A model generated the notes under the pieces. The model saw only the letters and a program-made list of their open reading frames with translations, made no database searches and had not been told where the DNA came from. Source: SFWF01 sp045638145 (lineage in GTDB: Bacteria; Bacillota; Clostridia; Oscillospirales; Acutalibacteraceae). Taken from it: a DNA stretch of 64,000 nt. This document shows, in pieces, positions 24,443 through 33,839 of this stretch (position 1 is its first letter; every line of letters starts with the position of its first letter). Made by a program: the position numbers and the translations under genes. The stretch is taken from contig JAZUAU010000024.1 in NCBI GenBank assembly GCA_045638145.1, positions 62,001 to 126,000 of the forward strand, given 5' to 3'.

Positions 24443-25434
24443 CCCTTGTTCACTTCCCTTATTTTAAGTGTGTTTTTGGATATGTTATCGTTTTGAATGA
24501 ATTGTACTTTTATACCGAGCGAACTCAGTTTATCTAAATTTGCTCTTTTTTGCCCGATAGCCTTCGAAATATCGACAGGATTTACCTCAATTGTATAGGT
24601 TTTACCTGCCTCACAGCTATCGGTAATTTGTTTTAAAAATCTGTATGAATTACAAAGTTCGCTAAAGGCAGGATGCCACGGACCTGCAAGAAAAGAATCC
24701 TCCTCTATTGAATGAAGACCAAGGCGAATAACTTTAATTCCAACATCTTCAAACAGAGCTAAAAGCTCGCTGCAAAGAGATATGGCTTCATCTAATGTTT
24801 GCGGTTTATATAATCCTTTGTCATAAAGCTCTGCAAGTTTAGTATTTTTTAGAACGATTGTCGGATAAATTCTCACGGTATCGGGCGACATTGAAACAAT
24901 TTTACTTGCAGTATCTAAAGCCTTTTCGTTAGTGTCACCGTACAGACCTGTCATCATCTGAAGACCGAGCTCAAAGCCATAATCTTTGATAAGAGCAGAG
25001 GCATTTTCAACGTTCTTTGCAGTGTGTCCTCTGTCGTTTAGTGCCAAAACAGAATCATTAAGGCTTTGTGCTCCAAGCTCTATTGCAGTTACCGAATGAT
25101 CCTTTAAAATAGTGAGAATCTCATCATCAATACAGTCGGGTCGCGTGGAAATTCTGATTCCGCGAAGCCCGAAGAATTTCACTTGTTCATCTGCGGTTTT
25201 TAAAAGACGAAGCATATACGATCTGTCTATAGCGGTAAAGCTGCCACCGAAAAATGCAATTTCTGTGTTTTCCGGGGAAAAGTTTTTTGAAGCAACCGCA
25301 ACCAATACGACGTTAATAATATCCTGCTCGCAGGGTTCTTTTGACATGCCGGTAATATGGCGCTGATTACAAAAACTGCAGTCATTCGGGCAACCGAGAT
25401 GAGGCACAAATATAGAGATATTTGCATGCTTCAT
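24439..25434 (-). CDS. radical SAM protein related to Elp3, without acetyltransferase domain
   Basis: A 331-residue radical SAM protein with CPNDCSFCNQ at the N terminus (residues 15-24), FFGGSFTAID, RISTRPDCIDDE and ELGAQSLND, all typical of the Elp3/COG1243 group. Elp3 proper carries a C-terminal GNAT domain; here the protein ends soon after the radical SAM barrel and a short tail. It is embedded between rnc and smc with four-base overlaps on both sides, so it is co-translated with them. This placement is common in clostridia. A tRNA-modifying role is plausible but not shown. Confidence 0.85.
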   Translation of the reverse strand: MKHANISIFVPHLGCPNDCSFCNQRHITGMSKEPCEQDIINVVLVAVASKNFSPENTEIAFFGGSFTAIDRSYMLRLLKTADEQVKFFGLRGIRISTRPDCIDDEILTILKDHSVTAIELGAQSLNDSVLALNDRGHTAKNVENASALIKDYGFELGLQMMTGLYGDTNEKALDTASKIVSMSPDTVRIYPTIVLKNTKLAELYDKGLYKPQTLDEAISLCSELLALFEDVGIKVIRLGLHSIEEDSFLAGPWHPAFSELCNSYRFLKQITDSCEAGKTYTIEVNPVDISKAIGQKRANLDKLSSLGIKVQFIQNDNISKNTLKIREVNKG

Positions 25435-26114
25435 TCGTCAATTCCCATAAGCTGTAATGCCTGACGGGCGGCTGCCTGTTCGGCTTGTTTTTTGCTCTTT
25501 CCTTCTCCGCTACCGATTACATTGGAGTTCAGATGAACCTCTACAGTAAATCTCTTATCGTGGTCGGGACCAGATTCATCAGTGAGAATATAAACGAGCC
25601 TCTCTTCGGGATTTTTCTGAATAACCTCCTGAAGGAGTGTTTTATAATCCTTAAAAGCATCGTCATCTCTGCTAGTTAATTCGGCAGTAATAAAGCGCAG
25701 AACGTGATGCTTTGCAGGTTCGTATCCCCCGTCAAGATAAATTGCGGCAAGAACAGCCTCGAATGCATCGGCAAGAATTGATGGTCGCTCTTCTCCGTGA
25801 TTATGAGATTCACCTTTTCCGAGGAAAAGATACCTTCCAAGCTCAATCTCTCTTGAATAGCCGCAAAGTGCTTTTTCACACACAAGTGATGCGCGAAGCT
25901 TTGTAAGCTCTCCCTCGGGCAAATTTTTAAAATTCTTATATATATGTTCTGAAACTACAATAGATAAAACTGAGTCACCTAAAAATTCAAGACGCTCGTT
26001 CGACCCGAATTTGCAGTGCTCCTCATTGGCATAAGAAGAATGAGTGAGCGCGTTTTTTAATAACTCCTGATTTTTAAATTTATAATCAAGTTTTGTTTCG
26101 AGTTCGCTAATCAA
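25431..26114 (-). CDS. rnc: ribonuclease III
   Basis: A 227-residue double-strand-specific ribonuclease for rRNA and mRNA processing. The catalytic signature NERLEFLGDSVL (about 39-50) and the second acidic cluster ADAFEAVLAAIYLDGG are intact. A C-terminal dsRNA-binding domain runs from about 155 to 224. Start is a TTG overlapping the plsX stop. The acpP gene usually found between plsX and rnc is not here. Confidence 0.96.
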   Translation of the reverse strand: MISELETKLDYKFKNQELLKNALTHSSYANEEHCKFGSNERLEFLGDSVLSIVVSEHIYKNFKNLPEGELTKLRASLVCEKALCGYSREIELGRYLFLGKGESHNHGEERPSILADAFEAVLAAIYLDGGYEPAKHHVLRFITAELTSRDDDAFKDYKTLLQEVIQKNPEERLVYILTDESGPDHDKRFTVEVHLNSNVIGSGEGKSKKQAEQAAARQALQLMGIDE

Positions 26115-27112
26115 TTTTCACTAACCTCTTCACTAAAACAGTTTTCAATTGCGGAAATTACCTTGTTTTCTGCAAAAAGCATTGCTTTCCCAATAGCGTT
26201 CTTAAAGGTTACTGCATCAGAATTGCCGTGTGCCTTAAATACGGGCTTGCGTGTTCCGAGAAGTGGCGCGCCGCCAACCTCAGAAGCATTAAGCTTTTTC
26301 TTCATCTTACGAAGCTCAGGCTTTAAGACAAGATAGCAAAGCTTTGAAAGAATATTTTTTGTAAATACCGGCTTTAGCATAGAGAAAAGAGTTGAGATAG
26401 AGCCTTCTAAAAGCTTTAGCGAAATATTACCCGTAAAGCCGTCTGCAACAACTATATCAGCCGCACCAGTCGGCATATCCCTCGATTCGATATTTCCAAT
26501 AAAGTTAATATCAGCTTTACTCATGAGCTCAAATGCCTCTTTTTGAAGCTCCGTTCCCTTTGTTTCTTCATTTCCAATATTGAGAAGCCCAACGGAAGGA
26601 TTGTCTACTCCCTCAACCTTTTCAAGATAACGCGAAGCCATAATGCCAAACTGACAAAGCATTTCGGGTCTGCACTCGGCGTTTGCTCCGCAGTCGAGAA
26701 GCATATATCTTGAATCGGGAGACGGAATAATTGTAGCTAGGGCAGGTCGTTTAATACCCTTGATTCTTTTTACAATAAAAGTGCCACCAACAACGACAGC
26801 GCCTGTGCTACCTGCCGAAACAAATGCATCTGCATTACCCTCTGCCAGTTGACGGAAAGCAACAGCCATTGATGAGTCTTTGTGAGTCTTAAGCAGTGAG
26901 GTAGGCTCGTCGTGCATAGAAATAACGTCGGAAGCATGAACGATATCAAGCTCATTAAACTCTATATTATTATCCGTAATACATTTTTTAATTGTTTCAT
27001 GGTCACCGCAAAGAACGATGTGTACACCATATTCCTTCTCTGCCATTGCCGCGCCCTTAATTATCTCAAGCGGCGCATTATCTCCACCAAAAGCATCAAC
27101 CGCAATTCTCAT
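26111..27112 (-). CDS. plsX: phosphate acyltransferase PlsX
   Basis: A 333-residue peripheral membrane enzyme that makes acyl-phosphate from acyl-ACP for phospholipid synthesis. It begins with RIAVDAFGGDNAP and contains SAGSTGAVV, LLDCGANAECRP and VADGFTGNISLK, all family signatures. It lies between trmFO and rnc. The fatty acid genes (fabD, fabG, acpP, fapR) that accompany plsX in Bacillus are missing from this locus. Confidence 0.95.
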   Translation of the reverse strand: MRIAVDAFGGDNAPLEIIKGAAMAEKEYGVHIVLCGDHETIKKCITDNNIEFNELDIVHASDVISMHDEPTSLLKTHKDSSMAVAFRQLAEGNADAFVSAGSTGAVVVGGTFIVKRIKGIKRPALATIIPSPDSRYMLLDCGANAECRPEMLCQFGIMASRYLEKVEGVDNPSVGLLNIGNEETKGTELQKEAFELMSKADINFIGNIESRDMPTGAADIVVADGFTGNISLKLLEGSISTLFSMLKPVFTKNILSKLCYLVLKPELRKMKKKLNASEVGGAPLLGTRKPVFKAHGNSDAVTFKNAIGKAMLFAENKVISAIENCFSEEVSEN

Positions 27113-27121
27113 AATTCACCT

Positions 27122-28420
27122 CTAAATATTTTCATTAAACCAATCAAGAGAACGGTTAGCAAGAGCCATATATCTCTCCTGCTTGTCCCTGATTTTGGTA
27201 ACTAACGGTAAAACTATACCGAAGTTTGCCCCCATCGGCTGAAAATCGGTAATAGTTTCATCGCTAATATAGTCAATTAAACTGCCAAGCATTGAAATTT
27301 GGGGTAAAATTAGCGGCTTATCACCCTTTGCATATCTTGCCGCATTAATTCCTGCCAAAATCCCACTTGCCGCAGACTCCATATACCCCTCAATTCCGGC
27401 AATCTGTCCTGCAAAGAAAATATCAGGATTTTGCTTCAAAGAAAGATTTTTTTTAAGAAGTTTTGGAGAATTAATAAAGGTATTTCTGTGCATAACACCG
27501 TAGCGGACAAACTCTGCGTTTTCGAGTCCCGGAATCATTGAAAATACCCTTTTTTGCTCGCCGAATTTTAAATTTGTCTGAAATCCGACAAGATTATAAA
27601 GCGTGCCTTCCCTGTTCTCTTTGCGTAGTTGAACAACAGCCCATGGTCTATGTCCCGTACGGGGGTCACGAAGGCCCACTGGCTTTAGCGGACCGAATCT
27701 TATAGAATCCTCTCCACGTTCGGCAAGCACCTCGATAGGCATACAGCCCTCGTAAACAGTGAGTGGCTTATCGAAATCGTGAGTAGGTGCCGATTCTGCA
27801 TTTATAAGCTCGGTATGAAATAACTCATACTCCTCTTTATTGAATGGACAATTTATATAATCATCATCACCCTTATCATATCGAGCAGCAGAAAAAGCCT
27901 TTGACATATCAACAGAATCTGAAGTTACGATAGGTGCTGCAGCGTCATAAAAATTAAGGGTGTCAGTACCGCAAAATTCCTTAATTTTATCTGCAAGAGT
28001 ACTATCTGTCAGCGGTCCCGTTGCAATAATTGTTATTCCGTCGGTAGGAATCTCATTTACAACCTCGTGAATAACGGTAATAAGGGGATTATTTCTAATC
28101 TTTTCGGTGATATATGCAGAAAACTCGTTTCTCTCAACGGCAAGTGCACCGCCTGCCGGAACCTTACATCTGTCGGCAGATTCTAGACAAACAGAACCTA
28201 GTCGGCGCATTTCTTCTTTTAAAAGACCTGCCGCAGAATTTACTCGTTCAGCCTTTAATGAGTTTGAGCAAACAAGCTCAGCAAAGGTATCAAGGGTGTG
28301 TGCAGGACTCTTTTTAAGAGGTTTCATCTCATAAAGCTCAACGGGTATTCCTGCAGCCGCAATCTGCATTGCCGCCTCACATCCCGCAAGTCCTGCGCCT
28401 ATAACACGAATTTTATTCAT
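27122..28420 (-). CDS. trmFO: methylenetetrahydrofolate-tRNA-(uracil-5-)-methyltransferase TrmFO
   Basis: A 432-residue flavoprotein that methylates U54 of tRNA using methylene-THF. The N-terminal FAD-binding VIGAGLAGCEAA, ELVCSNSLKAE with the catalytic cysteine, FGPLKPVGL and AGQIAGIEGY are all conserved. It overlaps the topA stop by eight bases, the classic topA-trmFO order. Confidence 0.96.
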   Translation of the reverse strand: MNKIRVIGAGLAGCEAAMQIAAAGIPVELYEMKPLKKSPAHTLDTFAELVCSNSLKAERVNSAAGLLKEEMRRLGSVCLESADRCKVPAGGALAVERNEFSAYITEKIRNNPLITVIHEVVNEIPTDGITIIATGPLTDSTLADKIKEFCGTDTLNFYDAAAPIVTSDSVDMSKAFSAARYDKGDDDYINCPFNKEEYELFHTELINAESAPTHDFDKPLTVYEGCMPIEVLAERGEDSIRFGPLKPVGLRDPRTGHRPWAVVQLRKENREGTLYNLVGFQTNLKFGEQKRVFSMIPGLENAEFVRYGVMHRNTFINSPKLLKKNLSLKQNPDIFFAGQIAGIEGYMESAASGILAGINAARYAKGDKPLILPQISMLGSLIDYISDETITDFQPMGANFGIVLPLVTKIRDKQERYMALANRSLDWFNENI

Positions 28421-30503
28421 CAGCTTTATTGTCCTTTTTTGATCCGCGGGTGGGACATTCGTTGTTCATACAATACTTTCTGCCACGGGCACCTTTAAGG
28501 ATATATCCGCCACATTCGGGACATTTATCTCCTGTAGGAATGCTAGGTGCAGCAAAGTCACACTTGGGATAAGCCGAGCAACCATAGAAGATTTTACCCT
28601 TCTTGGAAACTCTTTTAATAAGTTTTTCACCACACTTGGGGCAGGGTGTTTTTACCTCATCTTCGGGTGCTGGCTTTGTATTTTTGCACTCGGGGTATCC
28701 GGGGCAAGCAAGGAACTTTCCGAAACGGCTTGTTCTTACAACCATTGTTCTTCCGCACTTTTCGCAAACAACGTCGGACTCCTGAACGGGTACCTTAACC
28801 TTTTTGCCTGCGGTAGATTCCTCTGCCTTAGAAAGTACCTTTTCAAAGTCGGTGTAAAATTCTTCTATGGTAGAAACCCAGTTAAGCTCGCCTGCTCCAA
28901 CCTTGTCGAGATCGGTTTCCATTCCTGCGGTAAATTTAACATCTACAATCTTCTTAAAATGCTCAACGATAAGGTCAGAAATTACGGTACCAAGACCTGT
29001 GGGTTTAATAGATTTCTTTTCCTTTTCAACGTATTCCCTGTCTAAAATATTGGAAAGAATCGGCGCATAGGTAGAAGGTCTGCCGATTCCGTTATCCTCA
29101 AGCGCCTTAATTAATGTTGGCTCTGTATAACGGAGAGGTGGCTGTGTGAAATGCTGATTAGGTGTCAAGGATTTTACCTTTAATGCCTCGCCCTCGGTCA
29201 TTACAGGAAGAGCGGCGCTATCCTTATCCTCACTGTCCTTACCCTCTTCGTAAAGAACGGTATAACCGTCGAATTTAACGGTATGACCTGATGCCTTGAA
29301 GCGGTAATCAGCAACGTCTATATCGACCGAAACGGTGTCAAGAACGCAGTTAGACATAAGGGATGCAACAAAGCGCTCCCAAATAAGTTTATAAAGCTTG
29401 TACTGGTCTGGTGTTACGCTACCCTTAACATCCTCGGGAGTGATAAACACGTTGGTAGGACGGATTGCTTCGTGGGCATCCTGTGCACCATTTTTTGACT
29501 TAAAATATCTGGGGCTTTTTGGTAAATATTTATCGCCATACTGCTTTAAAATGTATGCGGTGGCAGCCTTTCTCGCCTCGTCAGAGATGCGAAGTGAGTC
29601 GGTTCGCATATAGGTAATAAGACCGGTTACGCCGTGCTCTTTAACTTCAAGACCTTCGTAAAGCTGCTGAGCAACCTTCATAGTCTTCTGTGCAGTAAAA
29701 TTGAGTTTTCGTGAGCCTTCCTGCTGAAGCGTTGAAGTAATAAAGGGAGCAGAAGGCTGTTTATTGCGAAGCGATTTTTTGATGCTTTCAACTACAAAAT
29801 CGCCATTTTCAATTTTTGAAAGAAGCTCATTCGCCTCTTCTTCGTTATGGATTTCAACCTTACTGCCGTCTTTATAGCCGTAGAATTCTGCATTAAAGGT
29901 CTTTCGCGATGCAATAAGCTTTGCGTCAAGGGTCCAGAATTCAACGGGATTAAACTTTTCAATTTCACGTTCGCGGTCAACTATAAGACGAAGTGCAACC
30001 GACTGTACACGTCCTGCAGAAAGTCCACTCTTTACCTTTTTCCAAAGAAAAGGGCTGATTTTATATCCGACAATTCTATCGAGCACGCGGCGAGCCTGCT
30101 GAGCATCAACGAGATTCAAATCAATTTGTCGAGGATTCTGCATACCTGCCTTTACGCCTGCCTCGGTAATCTCGTTAAAGCAAACGCGGTTTGCTTCGTT
30201 AAAGTTAAGTCCGAGAATTTGAGCGAGGTGCCAGGAAATAGCCTCTCCTTCGCGGTCAGGGTCGGTCGCAAGATATACCATATCACTGTCTGCTGCAGCG
30301 GCTTTGAGCTGCTTTATAAGTTCTTTTTTCTCGGGTATATTAACATATTGAGGTGCAAAGTCGTGTGCAACATCGATACCAAGCTTGGACTTGGGTAAAT
30401 CTCTGATATGACCCTTTGAAGCCATTACGGTATAATCTGCACCAAGATATTTTTTAACACTTTTAACCTTTGTAGGCGACTCAACTATTACTAATTTAGA
30501 CAA
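28413..30503 (-). CDS. topA: DNA topoisomerase I
   Basis: A 696-residue type IA topoisomerase relaxing negative supercoils. The TOPRIM domain carries ESPTKVKSVKKYLG and DPDREGEAISWH; the catalytic tyrosine is in GLITYMRTDS (about residue 295-305). Two complete C-terminal zinc ribbons (CEKCG...CPGYPEC and CPKCG...CSAYPKC) and a third one (CPECG...CMNNEC) follow. The gene sits between dprA and trmFO. Confidence 0.97.
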   Translation of the reverse strand: MSKLVIVESPTKVKSVKKYLGADYTVMASKGHIRDLPKSKLGIDVAHDFAPQYVNIPEKKELIKQLKAAAADSDMVYLATDPDREGEAISWHLAQILGLNFNEANRVCFNEITEAGVKAGMQNPRQIDLNLVDAQQARRVLDRIVGYKISPFLWKKVKSGLSAGRVQSVALRLIVDREREIEKFNPVEFWTLDAKLIASRKTFNAEFYGYKDGSKVEIHNEEEANELLSKIENGDFVVESIKKSLRNKQPSAPFITSTLQQEGSRKLNFTAQKTMKVAQQLYEGLEVKEHGVTGLITYMRTDSLRISDEARKAATAYILKQYGDKYLPKSPRYFKSKNGAQDAHEAIRPTNVFITPEDVKGSVTPDQYKLYKLIWERFVASLMSNCVLDTVSVDIDVADYRFKASGHTVKFDGYTVLYEEGKDSEDKDSAALPVMTEGEALKVKSLTPNQHFTQPPLRYTEPTLIKALEDNGIGRPSTYAPILSNILDREYVEKEKKSIKPTGLGTVISDLIVEHFKKIVDVKFTAGMETDLDKVGAGELNWVSTIEEFYTDFEKVLSKAEESTAGKKVKVPVQESDVVCEKCGRTMVVRTSRFGKFLACPGYPECKNTKPAPEDEVKTPCPKCGEKLIKRVSKKGKIFYGCSAYPKCDFAAPSIPTGDKCPECGGYILKGARGRKYCMNNECPTRGSKKDNKADE

Positions 30504-30515
30504 TGTTTTTTCTCC

Positions 30516-31706
30516 TTAATAGGTTTTCTTATATCTGCCACCGGGCACAGCCTCAATAAGTCCCGCAAGCTCCAGCTCAGTAACGGCAGAAAACAAATCA
30601 GCGACAGAGAGCATGCAATTAGCAAAGTCGTCTATCGTGAAAAAATCAATATTTATACTATTATATACCATTTCCGCGTTTTTGGAAAGAGCAAAATTTG
30701 AAATTTCCAAAATTAATTTTTCGGGCTCTTCGGTTTTATTCTTTATTTGACGTTGTGGCTTCGGTTTTGAGCAACTATATTTTGACCTATAAAGTGTTTT
30801 AAGGTCAAATTCATTTGCTTTATTTATATCGATAATATTACCGAAAAGATGCATATATTCGTTTGTAATATCAGAAATTTTAAAAACAGGAATTGCTCCG
30901 TCTTTAAGTAGCGCGTATGAGCCCAGATACTTTGTATCGTCTGGTTTGCCGGTAATAACAAATATGTCTCTTCCTTGCTCATTTGCAGTTTTAGCGGTAA
31001 TGAGTGCGCCGCTCTTCTCGCCTGCCTCGATAATTACTGTTCCTAAAGACAGACCGGATATAAGGCGATTTCTTAAATGAAAAGCATACTTTTTAAGAGG
31101 ATAATTTGGCGGAAATTCAGAAATTAAACAGCCACTCTCTGAAATTCTATTTCTTAAACCCTCGTTACATTTAAGGTATGGATAATTTATTCCGCAACCG
31201 AGCAATGCAACGGTGATTCCGTCTGTATCAAGTGCGCCTTTGTGGGAGGCAGAATCAATACCCAAAGCACCGCCGCTGACAATTATAAAATTAGCAAGTG
31301 ATAGCCTTGCAGATAGCGACCAGGCAACCTTTATGCTGTATTCATCGGCCTTTCTTGTGCCGACCATACTGATTGCAGGCGCATTATTAAAACAGGGAAG
31401 CTTGCCCTTATAATACAAAACTGCAGGTGGATTATCTATCTCTCTTAATAATGCGGGATATCTGCTATCGCCCAGTGTTAATATTTTAATTCCGTTTTCC
31501 TGGCAGAGGGTCAAAATATTTTCGCACCTTTTAAGTGACTTGTTGGAAAGTGATTTCACTTCCCTTTCATCAAGTCGAAAATCTTTGGTAATATCTACAG
31601 GATTTGTCTTATAAATATTTTCTGCAGTACCGAATTTTGAAAGCAGAGTCTTCACCTTCAAATTTCCATATCCAAGACGCTCTGCAAGCCATATCCAATA
31701 AATCAT
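30516..31706 (-). CDS. dprA: DNA processing protein DprA (Smf)
   Basis: A 396-residue RecA loader for incoming single-stranded DNA. The Rossmann-like core has SMVGTRKADEYS, SGGALGIDSASHKGALD and SEFPPNYPLKKYAFHLRNR, all standard. A C-terminal winged-helix segment follows. It overlaps the SpoU gene upstream by four bases. With comF at 35 kb it is the second competence-related gene in the window, but both are widespread and do not prove natural transformation. Confidence 0.95.
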   Translation of the reverse strand: MIYWIWLAERLGYGNLKVKTLLSKFGTAENIYKTNPVDITKDFRLDEREVKSLSNKSLKRCENILTLCQENGIKILTLGDSRYPALLREIDNPPAVLYYKGKLPCFNNAPAISMVGTRKADEYSIKVAWSLSARLSLANFIIVSGGALGIDSASHKGALDTDGITVALLGCGINYPYLKCNEGLRNRISESGCLISEFPPNYPLKKYAFHLRNRLISGLSLGTVIIEAGEKSGALITAKTANEQGRDIFVITGKPDDTKYLGSYALLKDGAIPVFKISDITNEYMHLFGNIIDINKANEFDLKTLYRSKYSCSKPKPQRQIKNKTEEPEKLILEISNFALSKNAEMVYNSINIDFFTIDDFANCMLSVADLFSAVTELELAGLIEAVPGGRYKKTY

Positions 31707-32485
31707 TTGGCGTTAGACATCTCCCAGATTAAAATTGCAGAAGCTGTAGCAACGTTAAGAGATTCAGCCTTGCCAGTCATAGGAATTGTGACCGCCTTTT
31801 TGCAAGCCGAAACACATTCATCTGTCAGTCCGTTAGCCTCGTTACCTACTACCATTATCGAGCCTTTTTTGAAGCTCTGCTCCCTAACGCTTTGACCGTT
31901 TTTAACTACGGCGGCATATGTATCAAGCTTTGTTTCTTTTAGGAAATCATTAAAGTTACAAACTACCGTTACGGGTATGCGAAGCAGCGCACCCATAGAT
32001 GCTCTTAGGGATTTGGAGCTATAGGGATCACAGCAGTTAGATGACAGAATTATTCCATCAAAGGCAAAAGCCTCAGCAGAGCGAGAAATTGCGCCCACAT
32101 TCGAGGGGTCTTGGACGTTTTCAAGAGCAATATAAAGACCGTATGGTCTGAAATTAATATCTTCTGACTTAAATTTGCATACCGAAATAAAGCCCTGAGG
32201 GCTTACAGTATCGGATATTTTTGAAATAAGACCATCAGGCACGATAACGGCTCTTTTAGCATTTGCACCAAGGCTTTCGGCATCAGCTTTAAATTTTTCA
32301 TAAGCCGAATCGCCTACGATAAAGCACTCTGCCTCATAGCCACTTTGCTCGGCATCGCGGCAAAGCCTAAGCCCGTCTAACACAAACATTCCTTCCTCTC
32401 TTCTCTTTTTTGCGGAAGAAACAAGTGATGCGGCTAGTCTTATAATTTCGTTGTCTTTGCTTGTAACTCTCTCGAAATTCGTCAT
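31703..32485 (-). CDS. TrmH/SpoU family RNA 2'-O-methyltransferase
   Basis: A SPOUT methyltransferase of about 260 residues. Motifs 1 to 3 appear as LENVQDPSNVGAISRSAEAF, VVGNEANGL and IPMTGKAESLNVATASAI, which form the trefoil knot that binds SAM. The first 90 residues form the L30e-like substrate-binding domain. The in-frame GTG/ATG at 32524 lies upstream, but ATG 32485 leaves a normal N terminus. It follows rplT beyond an internal terminator, as in many clostridia. The target is probably rRNA. Confidence 0.9.
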   Translation of the reverse strand: MTNFERVTSKDNEIIRLAASLVSSAKKRREEGMFVLDGLRLCRDAEQSGYEAECFIVGDSAYEKFKADAESLGANAKRAVIVPDGLISKISDTVSPQGFISVCKFKSEDINFRPYGLYIALENVQDPSNVGAISRSAEAFAFDGIILSSNCCDPYSSKSLRASMGALLRIPVTVVCNFNDFLKETKLDTYAAVVKNGQSVREQSFKKGSIMVVGNEANGLTDECVSACKKAVTIPMTGKAESLNVATASAILIWEMSNAK

Positions 32486-32504
32486 TTTTAACCCTTTTTC
32501 TATA

Positions 32505-32540
32505 AAAATTATGACCGAGGACATACAATGACCCCGGTCA
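32505..32540 (-). terminator. terminator between rplT and the SpoU methyltransferase gene
   Basis: On the minus strand a 9-bp stem with one G-U pair (32532-32540 with 32512-32520) is followed by TAATTTTTATA, just after the rplT stop. It would cut ribosomal-protein mRNA from the downstream genes, with read-through feeding dprA and beyond. Confidence 0.75.
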
Positions 32541-32545
32541 GTTAA

Positions 32546-32905
32546 TTATTTTTCTAAAGCCTTCTGAGCAGCCTTTGCAAGAGTAGCGAAGCCTGCAGCA
32601 TCATTTACTGCAAGGTCAGCGAGCATCTTTCTGTTCATGGTGACACCAGCCTTCTTAAGACCGTTCATGAAAGAAGAATAGTTCATACCGTTAATTTTTG
32701 CAGCAGCAGAAATTCTGGTAATCCAAAGACGACGGAAATCTCTCTTCTTAAGTCTGCGGCCAATGTAAGCATAGTTACCAGACTTCATAACAGCTTCTTT
32801 TGCTGTCTTGAAAAGCTTTGACTTTGCTCCAAAATAACCCTTAGCGAGCTTTAAAGTTTTGTTTCTTCTTTTGCGTGTTGCTAACGCACCCTTTATACGT
32901 GCCAT
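32546..32905 (-). CDS. rplT: 50S ribosomal protein L20
   Basis: A 119-residue basic protein, starting MARIKGALATRKRR and including GNYAYIGRRLKKRDFRRLWI. It binds 23S rRNA and, in Firmicutes, also the leader of its own infC-rpmI-rplT mRNA. It lies 25 bases after rpmI. Confidence 0.98.
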   Translation of the reverse strand: MARIKGALATRKRRNKTLKLAKGYFGAKSKLFKTAKEAVMKSGNYAYIGRRLKKRDFRRLWITRISAAAKINGMNYSSFMNGLKKAGVTMNRKMLADLAVNDAAGFATLAKAAQKALEK

Positions 32906-32930
32906 TTATATATCCTCCGTATTCTACTAA

Positions 32931-33128
32931 TTACTTGTAAGGGATAAGCTTCTTGAGTGTTGCGAGATTTGTTACATCAGCAACAACTGTCTTACGAAGG
33001 TTTCTCTTACGCTTGGTTGTCTTCTTGTTAAGAATGTGTGATTTGTAAGCATGGGCACGCTTAACCTGACCGGTCTTGGTGAGTTTAAAGCGCTTTTTTG
33101 CACCACTGTGAGTTTTAATTTTCGGCAT
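32931..33128 (-). CDS. rpmI: 50S ribosomal protein L35
   Basis: A 65-residue protein with the standard start MPKIKTHSGAKKRFKLT and basic tail. Second gene of the infC operon. Confidence 0.98.
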   Translation of the reverse strand: MPKIKTHSGAKKRFKLTKTGQVKRAHAYKSHILNKKTTKRKRNLRKTVVADVTNLATLKKLIPYK

Positions 33129-33160
33129 TTTAAATCCTCCTAAAGAATTAATTTATTAAA

Positions 33161-33682
33161 TTATTTGTTTGACTTAGGCGCCATAAACATAAGCATATTT
33201 CTGCTTTCCATTTTGGCGGGCTTTTCAACAACGGCATATTCCGCACAATATTCTGCGAATCTATTCATAATCTCAAGTCCGATTTCGGGATGCCCGAGTT
33301 CACGACCTCTGAATCTGATAGAAACCTTAAGTTTGTTGCCCGACTTTAAAAACTGAATGGCATGATTGCCCTTTGTTTCAAAATCGTGCTTATCAATGCT
33401 GAGACCGAGTCTAATCTCTTTGGTTTCGATAATCTTCTGGTTCTTCTTTGCTTCCTTTTCGCGTTTAGCAATTTCGAAACGGTATTTGCCGTAGTCCATA
33501 ATCTTGCAAACAGGCGGATTAGCATTGGGAGAAACAGCAACGAGGTCAAGGTCCTTTGCATAAGCAGCCTCAATAGCGTTGGCAATCGGTAAAATTCCTA
33601 GCTGAGAGCCGTCTACATCAATAACGCGCACCTCTTTAAAAGTTATCTCTTCATTGACTGGAATATCTTTGACGCTGATAAT
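33161..33682 (-). CDS. infC: translation initiation factor IF-3, non-canonical ATT start
   Basis: A protein of about 173 residues that binds the 30S subunit and rejects wrong initiation codons. Conserved segments are VSPNANPPVCKIMDYGKYRFE and the C-terminal IRFRGRELGHPE. A GTG exists at 33688, but it lies inside the GGAGGTG ribosome site and cannot be the start. The ATT at 33682, five bases after GGAGG, gives MISVKD, matching the ATT start known for Bacillus infC. Rare start codons on infC allow IF-3 to repress its own synthesis. Confidence 0.93.
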   Translation of the reverse strand: MISVKDIPVNEEITFKEVRVIDVDGSQLGILPIANAIEAAYAKDLDLVAVSPNANPPVCKIMDYGKYRFEIAKREKEAKKNQKIIETKEIRLGLSIDKHDFETKGNHAIQFLKSGNKLKVSIRFRGRELGHPEIGLEIMNRFAEYCAEYAVVEKPAKMESRNMLMFMAPKSNK

Positions 33683-33688
33683 TAACAC

Positions 33689-33838
33689 CTCCGTAAGTCA
33701 TAACAAAAGCGGACGGCATAATACCGTCCGCGAAGATAAGAAATAAGCACAATAACGCAAAATTACTGTGAAAATCTTATTGACCCTTTTAGTAATCCTG
33801 AGGGTGAGAACGGTAATGCTCTACTTTGTTGTCTTAAT
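33689..33838 (-). promoter_or_regulatory. L20-type leader with attenuator upstream of infC
   Basis: About 150 bases of untranslated leader separate the promoter from infC. Near its end an 8-bp perfect stem (33724-33731 with 33709-33716) followed by TTTTG forms an intrinsic terminator. Upstream, sequence including GTTCTCACCCTCAGG resembles the L20-binding leader known from Firmicutes (L20_leader family in my memory of Rfam), where L20 stabilises the terminator. The match is by eye and no structure was computed. Confidence 0.7.
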
Positions 33839-33839
33839 T

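Noticed and set aside
29847..30398. 183-codon open frame on the plus strand
   Set aside because: It is antisense to the well conserved topA; it lacks a ribosome site and similarity. A codon-bias shadow.
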